Below the pieces are notes generated by a model. The model had not been told where the DNA came from. It worked only from the letters and a program-made list of their open reading frames with translations, and made no database searches. Below, piece after piece: positions 45,426 through 53,759 of a DNA stretch of 64,000 nt (within the stretch, counting starts at the first letter, position 1; every line of letters starts with the position of its first letter). The stretch lies in contig DIYJ01000017.1 of the NCBI GenBank assembly GCA_002428995.1, positions 62,001-126,000 on the forward strand, given 5' to 3'. The DNA comes from Flavobacteriales bacterium UBA6057. Lineage in GTDB: Bacteria > Bacteroidota > Bacteroidia > Flavobacteriales_G > Salibacteraceae. A program made the translations under genes and the position numbers.

Positions 45426-47012
45426 ATGAAGGAAATCATCCTCAGCATTTCGGCCCTCTTCCTGTTCTTCAGTCCTGTGGCATTTGCACAGAACAACGTC
45501 AGTGAGGACGTGGATAAGATTCAACTCTTTCTTAAAGCACTCGATGAACGCTATGTAGACAGCGTGGAAACGGATGATTTGGTTGAAAAGGCCATGAAAC
45601 GAATGCTGGAGGAATTGGATCCACATTCCGTGTACCTCACCCCTGAGGGTTATCGAAAGGCCAACGAGCCTCTAAAAGGTTCATTTGTGGGCATTGGAAT
45701 TCGCTACCGAATGGTCGATGATACGCTAACCATTGTTGAGGTTTTTGACGATAGCCCAGCGCAGAGGGCTTCGCTGATGGTTGGGGATCAGTTGGTGAGA
45801 ATTGAAGGTGATACGGTAGCTGGAGTTGAGATGCATGAGTCAAAAATTACAGATCGCATCAAAGGAGAAGCCAATACAGACTTGCGCTTAGCTGTTTTCA
45901 GACCGGTCGAAAATCAACATTTGGTCATTACCATGCAGCGCGGCCAGGTTCGAATGAAGAGCATCGAAGTCGCACATATGATGACCGATGAGGTAGGCTA
46001 CATCAAGTTGGATCGCTTTAGCTCCACGAGTTACAATGAGTTCAAGAAAGCGCTGGCTCATTTGTCTTCTGAAGGCATGGATGACCTTGTGCTTGACTTG
46101 AGAGGAAACAGTGGCGGATACCTAAACATTGCCATCAAAATCGCAGATGAGTTTCTGGATAACCGAAAGGTCATTGTTTACACCGAGGGTTTGCACCAAT
46201 CCAAAAAGGAATTGTTTGCCACGAGTGGCGGACGGTTTCTAAATGGTAAGCTCATCGTGCTGATGGATGAGAATTCAGCCTCCGCTAGCGAAATCTTGGC
46301 AGGCGCCATTCAGGATTGGGATCGGGGACTGATCATTGGGCGTAGGTCATACGGTAAAGGGCTGGTTCAGCGCACCGTAGAGTTCAAGGACGGGTCGGCC
46401 ATGAGGTTGACCGTTTCAAGGTATTATACTCCCACAGGTCGAAGCATACAGAAGCCCTACGAAGACGGAGTAGATGCCTATCGAGACGACCTACAGGATC
46501 GATTGGAACATGGTGAGTTGTACTCTAAAGACTCAATGTTGGTGGACGATGAACGCGTTTTCTACACTCCAGCCCATCGCGCTGTCTACGGAGGAGGAGG
46601 TATCATTCCAGACATCTTTATTCCCTTGGATACTAACGGAGGCTCTGATTATTTCAACGGAGTCGCCTCTAAAGGATTGATTGAAGGTTTCGCCATCCGT
46701 TATGTTGAGGCTCATCACTCAAAGCTGCACAAGGAATACACATCGCAGAAAAAATTTGCGGACCGCTTCGAAGTAGAGGACGAAATGATGGATGCTTTCA
46801 CCGCTTATGCAGAACAGAGAGGTGAACCTTTGGATCAGGAGCAATTCGACATCTCCAAGACCAGACTAGAGCAGTATTTGAAATCATACATCGCTCGATT
46901 CACTTTTGACATGGATGCGTTTTACCTGAGCTATGGGAACTACGATCCGTATATTCGAACTGCACTAAGCGAGTTTGAGAATAATACATTCGAGGAGTTG
47001 GGCCTAAAATGA
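45426..47012 (+). CDS. C-terminal processing peptidase, S41 family
   Basis: A 528-aa periplasmic protease. Signal peptide ends VAFAQ (about residue 22). A PDZ domain (about 80-165) includes GSFVGIGIRYRMVDD and a LMVGDQLVRIEGD carboxylate loop. The S41 domain (about 185-370) has LRGNSGGYLNIAIKIADEF, the nucleophile Ser in ENSASASEILAGAIQDW and the general-base Lys in GRRSYGKGLVQRT. The long C-terminal helical extension (about 400-528) is usual for this family in Bacteroidota. It trims C-termini of envelope proteins. Confidence 0.9.
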   Translation: MKEIILSISALFLFFSPVAFAQNNVSEDVDKIQLFLKALDERYVDSVETDDLVEKAMKRMLEELDPHSVYLTPEGYRKANEPLKGSFVGIGIRYRMVDDTLTIVEVFDDSPAQRASLMVGDQLVRIEGDTVAGVEMHESKITDRIKGEANTDLRLAVFRPVENQHLVITMQRGQVRMKSIEVAHMMTDEVGYIKLDRFSSTSYNEFKKALAHLSSEGMDDLVLDLRGNSGGYLNIAIKIADEFLDNRKVIVYTEGLHQSKKELFATSGGRFLNGKLIVLMDENSASASEILAGAIQDWDRGLIIGRRSYGKGLVQRTVEFKDGSAMRLTVSRYYTPTGRSIQKPYEDGVDAYRDDLQDRLEHGELYSKDSMLVDDERVFYTPAHRAVYGGGGIIPDIFIPLDTNGGSDYFNGVASKGLIEGFAIRYVEAHHSKLHKEYTSQKKFADRFEVEDEMMDAFTAYAEQRGEPLDQEQFDISKTRLEQYLKSYIARFTFDMDAFYLSYGNYDPYIRTALSEFENNTFEELGLK

Positions 47013-47047
47013 TGAAGGCTTAATTTCGCACTAAACCAAAAGGAAAA

Positions 47048-47611
47048 ATGAAAGATCAACTACAGACGTACTTGCTAGGATTCGTGGCACTGATGACTGT
47101 TGTTAACACAGTTCTGATTCTCACAGATGACGATGGCGGTCGAATGATCCAGCCGGCTGGAGCAGCAGGTTTGAATCCCACAAGTGCTGATCAAACGGTG
47201 AGTACAACGCTCGATAGAAACAACATGGACAAGGCCCAGGATATTTTGAACGATCCGGCTAAGTACAGTCAACCGGAGCCAGCTCCTGCAGGACCTACTA
47301 CGTCCGTTCAGTTTGCCGAAAGCGCTCACAGCTTTGGAACCATTAAGCAAGAAACTCAGAATGAGCATGTGTTCTCATTCACCAATACAGGTGGAGAACC
47401 ATTGATCATTAGCAATGCAAAGGGATCTTGCGGCTGTACAGTTCCAGACTATCCGAAGGAACCTATTCCTCCAGGTGGTTCAGGTGAGATCAAAGTTGTT
47501 TACAGTCCTGGCAAGCAGGTGGGTAACCAATCCAAGACCGTAACAGTAACAGCAAATACGGAACCGTCCACCACAATGCTACAAATCAGCGCGGTGGTTG
47601 AAGAGATTTAA
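47048..47611 (+). CDS. DUF1573 exported protein
   Basis: A 187-aa protein with an N-terminal hydrophobic segment (residues 6-24), a Pro/Asn-rich spacer and one DUF1573 immunoglobulin-like domain (about 90-187) with HSFGTIKQET, FSFTNTGGEPLIISNAKGSC and GCTVPDYPKEPIPPGGSGEI. The GSCGC motif is highly typical. Role unknown. It ends at a strong terminator that also touches the next start codon. Confidence 0.85.
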   Translation: MKDQLQTYLLGFVALMTVVNTVLILTDDDGGRMIQPAGAAGLNPTSADQTVSTTLDRNNMDKAQDILNDPAKYSQPEPAPAGPTTSVQFAESAHSFGTIKQETQNEHVFSFTNTGGEPLIISNAKGSCGCTVPDYPKEPIPPGGSGEIKVVYSPGKQVGNQSKTVTVTANTEPSTTMLQISAVVEEI

Positions 47612-47615
47612 TAAC

Positions 47616-47638
47616 AAGCGGCTTCGGCCGCTTTTTTT
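47616..47638 (+). terminator. terminator directly before the DUF3108 start codon
   Basis: AGCGGC (47617-47622), loop TTCG, GCCGCT (47627-47632) and seven T. The T run ends at the ATG of the next gene, so the element occupies the whole 27-base gap. Confidence 0.88.
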
Positions 47639-48430
47639 ATGCACCAAATTTTCCTTTGCATAGTATTCTTTGCCGTTGCCGGTATTTTTTCAGTCCGGGC
47701 TCAGCATCGTTTTCAGGTCGGGGAACGCTTGACCTACGATGTGTCGTATCATTTGATGGGCATGTGGGTTGGAGCTGGAGAGGTGACTTTTAGTGTGAGT
47801 GAGACTTCTTTTCTGGGACACGACTGCTATAAGTTCAAAGGTGTTGGCACGACCTACCCGCGATACAACTGGTTTTTTGAAGTCAAGGACACGTACATGG
47901 CGTTTGCCGATAAATCCGACCTGAAGCCCTACCGCTTCTTCCGGGATGTTTCAGAGGGCAATTTTTACTTCCGGGAAGAGAATCTCTTTGATCATCCCAA
48001 AGACAAGGTTTACAGTGTCTTAAAAGTGAAGGAAAGGCCGGTGGAGGTAGATACACACAAGCTTGAGCCCGACATCTTTGACGTGCTCTCTATGCTGTAC
48101 TACACACGGCAGCTTGATTTTGCAAGCTACGCGGAAGGTGATAAGATCCCTATCAGGATGTTCATTGACAGGGAGTCTCACGATCTGTTTCTGAGGTTTC
48201 AGGGAACAGATACCTATGATCATTCTGAATATGGCGAAATCGACTGTTATGTGTTCAGTCCATTGCTGGTAGAAGGTACTATTTTCCGTTCTGGAGAAGG
48301 CATGAAGGTCTGGGTCAGCAAGGACGAAAACCTCATTCCCGTTTACATAGAATCTGAGATTCGGGTAGGCTCCATACGATCTGAGTTGGTTGATTATTCC
48401 GGACTCCGAGGTCCGCTTAAAACCAACTAG
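47639..48430 (+). CDS. DUF3108 exported protein
   Basis: A 263-aa protein with signal peptide (MHQIFLCIVFFAVAGIFSVRA) and a DUF3108 beta body: FQVGERLTYDVSY, VGAGEVTFSVSE, DTYMAFADKSDLKPYRF and FDVLSMLYYTRQLDF. The family is periplasmic and of unknown role. The ATG follows immediately after a terminator T tract, so expression by read-through or from a start inside the hairpin region is an open question. Stop codon overlaps the convergent ferredoxin stop. Confidence 0.85.
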   Translation: MHQIFLCIVFFAVAGIFSVRAQHRFQVGERLTYDVSYHLMGMWVGAGEVTFSVSETSFLGHDCYKFKGVGTTYPRYNWFFEVKDTYMAFADKSDLKPYRFFRDVSEGNFYFREENLFDHPKDKVYSVLKVKERPVEVDTHKLEPDIFDVLSMLYYTRQLDFASYAEGDKIPIRMFIDRESHDLFLRFQGTDTYDHSEYGEIDCYVFSPLLVEGTIFRSGEGMKVWVSKDENLIPVYIESEIRVGSIRSELVDYSGLRGPLKTN

Positions 48431-48702
48431 GCATCGTAATCAATCTCCACCTCATCTGTTACGGGTTTGGATTGACACGTAACGATGTACCCTTCTTCAA
48501 TTTCCTCATCGGTGAGTACATAGTTCATCTCCATGTCTACTTTTCCGGAAACCAACTTCGCCATACACGTAGAGCAAATGGCACTTCGGCAGGAGTAGGG
48601 GGCGTCTACTCCGGCAGCCAACGCGGCATCTAGTATTTTCTGATCCTTTTCTACTTCAATCTCGTGCTGCTTCCCGTCTAGTGTGATCTTTACTTTGGCC
48701 AT
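48427..48702 (-). CDS. 2Fe-2S ferredoxin
   Basis: A 91-aa plant-type ferredoxin. Cluster ligands are Cys38, Cys43, Cys46 and Cys76 (YSCRSAICSTC and VTCQS). The sequence resembles the C-terminal ferredoxin domain of PaaE/Hmp-like reductases but stands alone. It carries electrons for an unidentified partner. Confidence 0.93.
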   Translation of the reverse strand: MAKVKITLDGKQHEIEVEKDQKILDAALAAGVDAPYSCRSAICSTCMAKLVSGKVDMEMNYVLTDEEIEEGYIVTCQSKPVTDEVEIDYDA

Positions 48703-48721
48703 GTTGTCTAGTTGTAGTCTT

Positions 48722-50065
48722 TCAATGCCGCAAACGTAGCGATGATGGATAGTAGTTGTTGGTTCTCTGATCGAGGACTTTTGCCCATCCCAGTGTTATT
48801 CCCTTATATCCTACTGTTTTCCATCCTTTGGCTTCGGTCGCAGGCGGTGATTTTGATTTTCTTAAATAATCCAGAGCTTCTTCCTTGCTAAGGGCGATAT
48901 CCACTTCTGAGCTCGCGTCCATTGCGAGTCCGTGATGGGGAATCATTCCTTTTCCCTTTCTCTCTAACACAGGAAGCCCAACTTGGGTGATGAACGCATG
49001 AGCTGACAGAGTGTTTAGCACATCCAGGCTGCCGTTGAAACCCATGATCTTGTCTTGATGCTCGAGGTATGACTGATAATTGCTGGATTGGAAGGAACAC
49101 TCTGGGTTCAGTTGATCTGCATCGATTGTTTTGAGTTTTGATGCTTTGAATTCTGCCGATGCTTGGTTTTCAGCGCCCTTTCGGAGGATACTGAAGAAGA
49201 GACCTTCACCCGTTGACTTTCCAGGGAGAAGGTAGTAGCCAAGCAACTTTCCGTTCAGCATTGCCGGATGGAGAAAGCTTTCATGCGCCAATGAACCCGA
49301 CTCAGGCAAACTGAGTTCGAAGCCTGACTCAAGAGCGCGCAAGACGTTCTGTTCGTTCTCATTGGGATTGAGTGTGCAAGTGGAATACACAAGATAACCT
49401 TCATTGCGAAGGAGTCTGGACGCTTGTTCGATGAGATCGGCTTGTATAACGCTGCAATGATCCACGAGCCCTGGGTTCCATTGCTTGATCGCAAACTTGT
49501 CTTTGCGAAACATTCCTTCCCCGGAACAAGGTGCGTCCAGTAGAATTAAGTCAAAAATGCTGCCCACGCTGGCCAGTTTGTCTGCGCTGGACTTCGTAAC
49601 GATGCTGTTGCTACTTCCCCATTTCAGGAGGTTCTCGCGGAGCACGGCATTGCGCTTGCCATCTATTTCGTTGCAAACGACCGTACTCTCCTTTGAAAGA
49701 GTGTCCAGCAGCAGTGTGGATTTACCTCCGGGAGCGGCACACATATCCAGCGCGACCATGGCCTTGTTTTCAAAGCCGAGAGCCTTCCAAACTTTCTTGA
49801 GAAACATGGAAGATGACTCTTGGACATAGTAGCCGCCAGCATGGAAATGAGGATCCTGAGCAAAATTTGGACGCTGATGAAGGAGGTGCCCTTCGTCACA
49901 CCAGGGAATTGAGTTTGACTCCCATTCAAGTGTAGCAGGCTTGTCCGGGTGAAGTCTGATGCTGATGGAAGGTTCCAAGATGAGCGCATCCTGAATTGAA
50001 GTCGCCACCTCTTGCCCGAAGTGTTTAGTCAACGATTCAATAAAAGCTGCGGGAAGCTCATTCAT
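48722..50065 (-). CDS. rRNA cytosine-5 methyltransferase, NOL1/NOP2/Sun family (RsmF-like)
   Basis: A 447-aa SAM-dependent enzyme that methylates a cytosine in ribosomal RNA. SAM motif I is LDMCAAPGGKST; the two cysteines are in DAPCSGEGMFR and VYSTCTLNPNENE. The C-terminal ~130 residues carry a PUA-like domain as in RsmF. The ATG at 50065 is chosen since the upstream extension to 50152 lies inside aat. The start overlaps the aat region by ATGAATGA, so the two are coupled. Confidence 0.9.
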   Translation of the reverse strand: MNELPAAFIESLTKHFGQEVATSIQDALILEPSISIRLHPDKPATLEWESNSIPWCDEGHLLHQRPNFAQDPHFHAGGYYVQESSSMFLKKVWKALGFENKAMVALDMCAAPGGKSTLLLDTLSKESTVVCNEIDGKRNAVLRENLLKWGSSNSIVTKSSADKLASVGSIFDLILLDAPCSGEGMFRKDKFAIKQWNPGLVDHCSVIQADLIEQASRLLRNEGYLVYSTCTLNPNENEQNVLRALESGFELSLPESGSLAHESFLHPAMLNGKLLGYYLLPGKSTGEGLFFSILRKGAENQASAEFKASKLKTIDADQLNPECSFQSSNYQSYLEHQDKIMGFNGSLDVLNTLSAHAFITQVGLPVLERKGKGMIPHHGLAMDASSEVDIALSKEEALDYLRKSKSPPATEAKGWKTVGYKGITLGWAKVLDQRTNNYYPSSLRLRH

Positions 50066-50744
50066 GGTAGGTCCATTTTCCTCGCAGATCTGGATAGGCG
50101 AGGGCCTTTTCAAGCATTGCCAGGAAGGTTGTTCTCGGAATTTCAGAGGCACCCAGAGATTCGAGGTGAGCGGTGTGAACCTGACAATCTATAAAGTGAA
50201 AATCCTTGCTTTTGGCGAATTGATTGAGATGATAGAGTGCAATTTTTGAAGCCTCAGTGGTGTGGCTGAACATCGATTCTCCAAAAAATGCGCGTCCAAG
50301 CGAAATACCGTAAAGACCACCCACCAGTTTTTCACCATCCCAGGATTCTACGCTGTGGGCAAACCCAAGTTTATGGAGATCTGTATAGGCTTTCATCATG
50401 TCATCGGTGATCCACGTTCCTTCCTGCCCCGGCCTTGGAGTTTCTGCGCAGGCGAGAATGACCGATTCAAAAGCGCTATCCATAGTAACCCGAAAACGAT
50501 CATCTTTCAGCGCCTTCTTCATGGATTTTGACACCTTCAAACTCGAGGGATCAAGTACCATTCGCTGCGGAGGCGACCACCAGACTACAGGATCATTCGG
50601 GTTGAACCAAGGAAAGATTCCATGCTCGTAAGCCAAGAGGAGACGCTCGGGAGTAAGGTCTCCACCAACGGCCAGAATACCCTGCTCATCCGCCAGCTCA
50701 GGATGAGGAAAGGCAAGTGCTGAACTCAGTTTGTAAACCGGCAT
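50058..50744 (-). CDS. aat: leucyl/phenylalanyl-tRNA-protein transferase
   Basis: A 228-aa enzyme that adds Leu or Phe to the N-terminus of proteins, marking them for ClpAS/ClpP degradation. Typical blocks are GILAVGGDLTPERLLLAYEHGIFPWF, WWSPPQRMVL and GLYGISLGRAFFGESMFS with FIDCQVHTAHLESLGA. Normal length. It is followed by the methyltransferase gene in the same operon. Confidence 0.95.
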   Translation of the reverse strand: MPVYKLSSALAFPHPELADEQGILAVGGDLTPERLLLAYEHGIFPWFNPNDPVVWWSPPQRMVLDPSSLKVSKSMKKALKDDRFRVTMDSAFESVILACAETPRPGQEGTWITDDMMKAYTDLHKLGFAHSVESWDGEKLVGGLYGISLGRAFFGESMFSHTTEASKIALYHLNQFAKSKDFHFIDCQVHTAHLESLGASEIPRTTFLAMLEKALAYPDLRGKWTYHE

Positions 50745-50755
50745 AAACCGCGCTG

Positions 50756-51733
50756 TCAGTAAGTTGGAAGCTTGGGTTTATTCTGAAGTATGGCTTCGAT
50801 CTTGTCCATGACTTCTTCATTTAAAAGCTCCTGCATCTCCGCGGCCTTCAGGTTCTCTTTCAGCTGAGAAAGCTTCGTGGCCCCGGTAATGACGGTGCTT
50901 ACATTTTTGTTTTTCAGGCACCAGGCGAGTGCCATATGAGCCAAAGACATGCCCAGTTCATTGGTCAACGTTGTCAATGATCTTACTTTTTCAATGTTCG
51001 ACTCAGTGAGCATTTTGTCCTTCACCCATGAGAGTTCACTTCTGGTAAGGCGACTTCCTTCAGGGATACCGTCATTGTACTTGCCTGTCAGAACTCCACT
51101 GGCAAGCGGTGACCAAATCGTGGTTCCGTATCCATATTCTTCCAGTAGTTTTTTGAACTCGGCCTCTACCTTTTTCCGAACGAACATGTTGTATTGTGGT
51201 TGTTCCATGGTAGGCGGAATGAGGTTGTGTTGACGGGCCACCATAAAAGCTTCCTGGATTTCCTGTGCGCTCCATTCACTCGTACCCCAGTAAAGGATTT
51301 TTCCCTGCTGGATGAGGTTGTGCATCGTCCAGACCGTTTCTTCCATCGGAGTGTTTTTGTCGGGACGGTGGCAGAAATACAGGTCCAGATAATCAACCCG
51401 GAGTCTCTTGAGCGCAGCATGACAGGCTTCCACCAGGTGCTTGCGATGAAGCCCTCGCTGGGTGGGTAGTTCTCCACCCCAGAATACTTTGGATGAAACG
51501 ATGTAAGTATCCCGTTTCCAGCCCATATCTTGAATGAGCTTTCCCATCACTTCCTCAGACTTGCCGCTTGCGTACACTTCAGCGTTGTCAAAGAAGTTCA
51601 CGCCATTTTCATAAGCGTAGCTGAGGCACTCGGCAGCTGTTTTTTCTTCCACCTGATTTCCGAACGTAATCCAGGAGCCAAACGAGAGTTCGCTGACCTG
51701 TAACCCCGATTTTCCGAGTTTCCGGTATTCCAT
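50756..51733 (-). CDS. aldo/keto reductase, KCAB-like
   Basis: A 325-aa NADPH-dependent oxidoreductase of the voltage-gated potassium channel beta-subunit-like branch. Catalytic tetrad Asp49, Tyr54, Lys82 and His122 (FDNAEVY, SSKVFWGG, YFCHRPD). GRTSEWSAQE-type block present as YWGTSEWSAQEIQ. It lies 12 bases before aat on the same strand and probably shares its transcript. Substrate unknown. Confidence 0.93.
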   Translation of the reverse strand: MEYRKLGKSGLQVSELSFGSWITFGNQVEEKTAAECLSYAYENGVNFFDNAEVYASGKSEEVMGKLIQDMGWKRDTYIVSSKVFWGGELPTQRGLHRKHLVEACHAALKRLRVDYLDLYFCHRPDKNTPMEETVWTMHNLIQQGKILYWGTSEWSAQEIQEAFMVARQHNLIPPTMEQPQYNMFVRKKVEAEFKKLLEEYGYGTTIWSPLASGVLTGKYNDGIPEGSRLTRSELSWVKDKMLTESNIEKVRSLTTLTNELGMSLAHMALAWCLKNKNVSTVITGATKLSQLKENLKAAEMQELLNEEVMDKIEAILQNKPKLPTY

Positions 51734-51823
51734 AGCATTTGTATTTGCGCCTCAAATGTAAAGCACCAGTGAGGCCTTCTTTGGTCATTAATCTGCAAAT
51801 TTGTTATCTAACCTTTCATTAAT

Positions 51824-53743
51824 ATGAAGTTTCCTTTACTATTTGTTCTCTCTTGTTTTGTGAGTCTGGCAGCATTTTCTGCGGACGGTGATACCCTTAA
51901 GATTCAGTCGCATGACGAAACACATTGGGATTGGAACGGGAGCTATTACGATACCGTGCAGTTTCCCGAAAGCGGTAACTACCGCAAGATCATCATGCAT
52001 TACACGCTCGGCTGTCCGGATATTGGTTGCAGTGAGTGGGATTATACCACACGCATTGAGGTCAGTAATCCTATCAATGATACACTCACTCAATGGGTGG
52101 AACTTGTAAGGATCATTACACCGTATGCGGGTGACAAGAACTCCGAATGGAAACACACGTGGGACATTGATGTAACAGACTACGCTGAGTTATTTACAGG
52201 AGAGCGCAGCATTAAGGCTCAGTATTCCGGTTGGCAGGATGGATTTACTATTACGGTTGATTTTGAAATGATAGAAGGAACTCCTCCCAGAGATGTAGTG
52301 GGCTTTGACCAGATCTATCACGGTAGTTTCCTCTACGGGGATGCCAACGACCCGATTGAAGACCATCTGGTCCCAACCGATGTAAGTGTATCAGGAGATG
52401 CAGAAGCCGCTCTGGTGAGAATGGTGGCGAGCGGCCATGGCTTTAACGGTAACGGTCCCAGTTCTGGAAACCCAGATAACTGCGCGGAGTTTTGCGATAA
52501 GTGGTTCCAGGTTTTCATGGACAACAACTCTGCCGGGCAAACCACTGTTTGGAGAGATGACTGTGGTAGCAACATTTTGCAGGATCAAACCGGTACCTGG
52601 ATCTACAATCGCGCTGGATGGTGTCCGGGAGATGTGGCTACCCGTTACGACACGGATGTTTCTTCATTCCTCCAGCCAGGGCAAGTACAGAGCGTAAATG
52701 TGGATTGGGAACCATACACCTACACGGGCGGATCTTCTTTTCCTATCAACTACGGTGTTGCCACGCAGGTGATTCAATATGGAGCCTGGAACTTTGAAAC
52801 TGATTTGAGCATTGAACGCATTCTTCAGCCTTCAAACAATGATCGTCTGTCAAACATCAACCCCTATTGTGGGGATGCTTTGGTAGAGGTGAAGAATGTC
52901 GGTGCGAATCCGATTACCAGCGCTCGAATTGAATATTGGGTGGAAGGCGGAATTGAGAAAAAGTCAATCAACTGGTTCGGTTCCCTGGCTTCAGGAGAAT
53001 CAGAATCTGTATCGCTTCCCATGGAGGACTTTAAGCTCTACGGAGGCATGACAGACAACATTTTCCACGTAGAGCTCGCTTCTGTGAACTCGGGAAGCGA
53101 TCAGCATGCTGACAACGATTACTATCAGACGCGCTTTGATTTACCAGCTGAGCTGCCAGGTGAGATCATCGTGATTTGCAACAACAACAGTGCAGGCAGC
53201 GAGTTGCAGTACAGAATTGTGGATGAAGCAGGGCAGATTGTATTGGATCGTTCAAATCTAGGGGCCAACGCCATCGTGAACGATACATTGGCATTGGAGC
53301 CTGGCTGCTACACCATGTACGTGGAAGACTTTGGATGTGATGGCTTGAGCTTCTTTGCGAATAACGATGGAAATGGTGGACTCCGCATTCACCCTGATGA
53401 GGAGCAGATCTTTCCTTGGTTGCACCAGTTTGAGTCAGGCTTTGGATGTGAAACACAGTTTAGCTTCTCCGTAGACAAGGCTTTAGGTGAATCGCAACCG
53501 AGTCAGCGCGACCAGTCGATGCGAGTTTATCCCAATCCTTCGAACGAGCGCATCAGCATTGAGTTGAATGTCGAAGATCTTGGTGGTGAGCTCTCAGTGG
53601 TGGATTTGACAGGTCGCATTGTTTCCAGATCACCGGTTCAAACCCGACTGATCCATTTAGATGATCTACCGTCAGGGCAGTACCTGATCCGTTACACCAA
53701 CGGTGATGTGTCTCTTACCGAGCAGGCGATTGTTATCCGATAA
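51824..53743 (+). CDS. PNGase F-like exported glycosidase with T9SS sorting domain
   Basis: A 639-aa secreted protein. Signal peptide MKFPLLFVLSCFVSLAAFSA. Residues ~45-330 match the peptide-N-glycosidase F fold: HYTLGCPDIGCSEWDY, VASGHGFNGNG, CAEFCDKWFQVFMDN and GTWIYNRAGWCPGD, with the Asp/Glu/Trp residues expected near the active site. This enzyme class removes N-glycans from glycoproteins. The last ~75 residues form a type A T9SS domain (VYPNPSNERISIEL, DLTGRIV, GQYLIRY), directing secretion through the type IX system. Divergent from the aldo/keto reductase gene. Confidence 0.85.
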   Translation: MKFPLLFVLSCFVSLAAFSADGDTLKIQSHDETHWDWNGSYYDTVQFPESGNYRKIIMHYTLGCPDIGCSEWDYTTRIEVSNPINDTLTQWVELVRIITPYAGDKNSEWKHTWDIDVTDYAELFTGERSIKAQYSGWQDGFTITVDFEMIEGTPPRDVVGFDQIYHGSFLYGDANDPIEDHLVPTDVSVSGDAEAALVRMVASGHGFNGNGPSSGNPDNCAEFCDKWFQVFMDNNSAGQTTVWRDDCGSNILQDQTGTWIYNRAGWCPGDVATRYDTDVSSFLQPGQVQSVNVDWEPYTYTGGSSFPINYGVATQVIQYGAWNFETDLSIERILQPSNNDRLSNINPYCGDALVEVKNVGANPITSARIEYWVEGGIEKKSINWFGSLASGESESVSLPMEDFKLYGGMTDNIFHVELASVNSGSDQHADNDYYQTRFDLPAELPGEIIVICNNNSAGSELQYRIVDEAGQIVLDRSNLGANAIVNDTLALEPGCYTMYVEDFGCDGLSFFANNDGNGGLRIHPDEEQIFPWLHQFESGFGCETQFSFSVDKALGESQPSQRDQSMRVYPNPSNERISIELNVEDLGGELSVVDLTGRIVSRSPVQTRLIHLDDLPSGQYLIRYTNGDVSLTEQAIVIR

Positions 53744-53759
53744 ACAGTAAAATGATATT

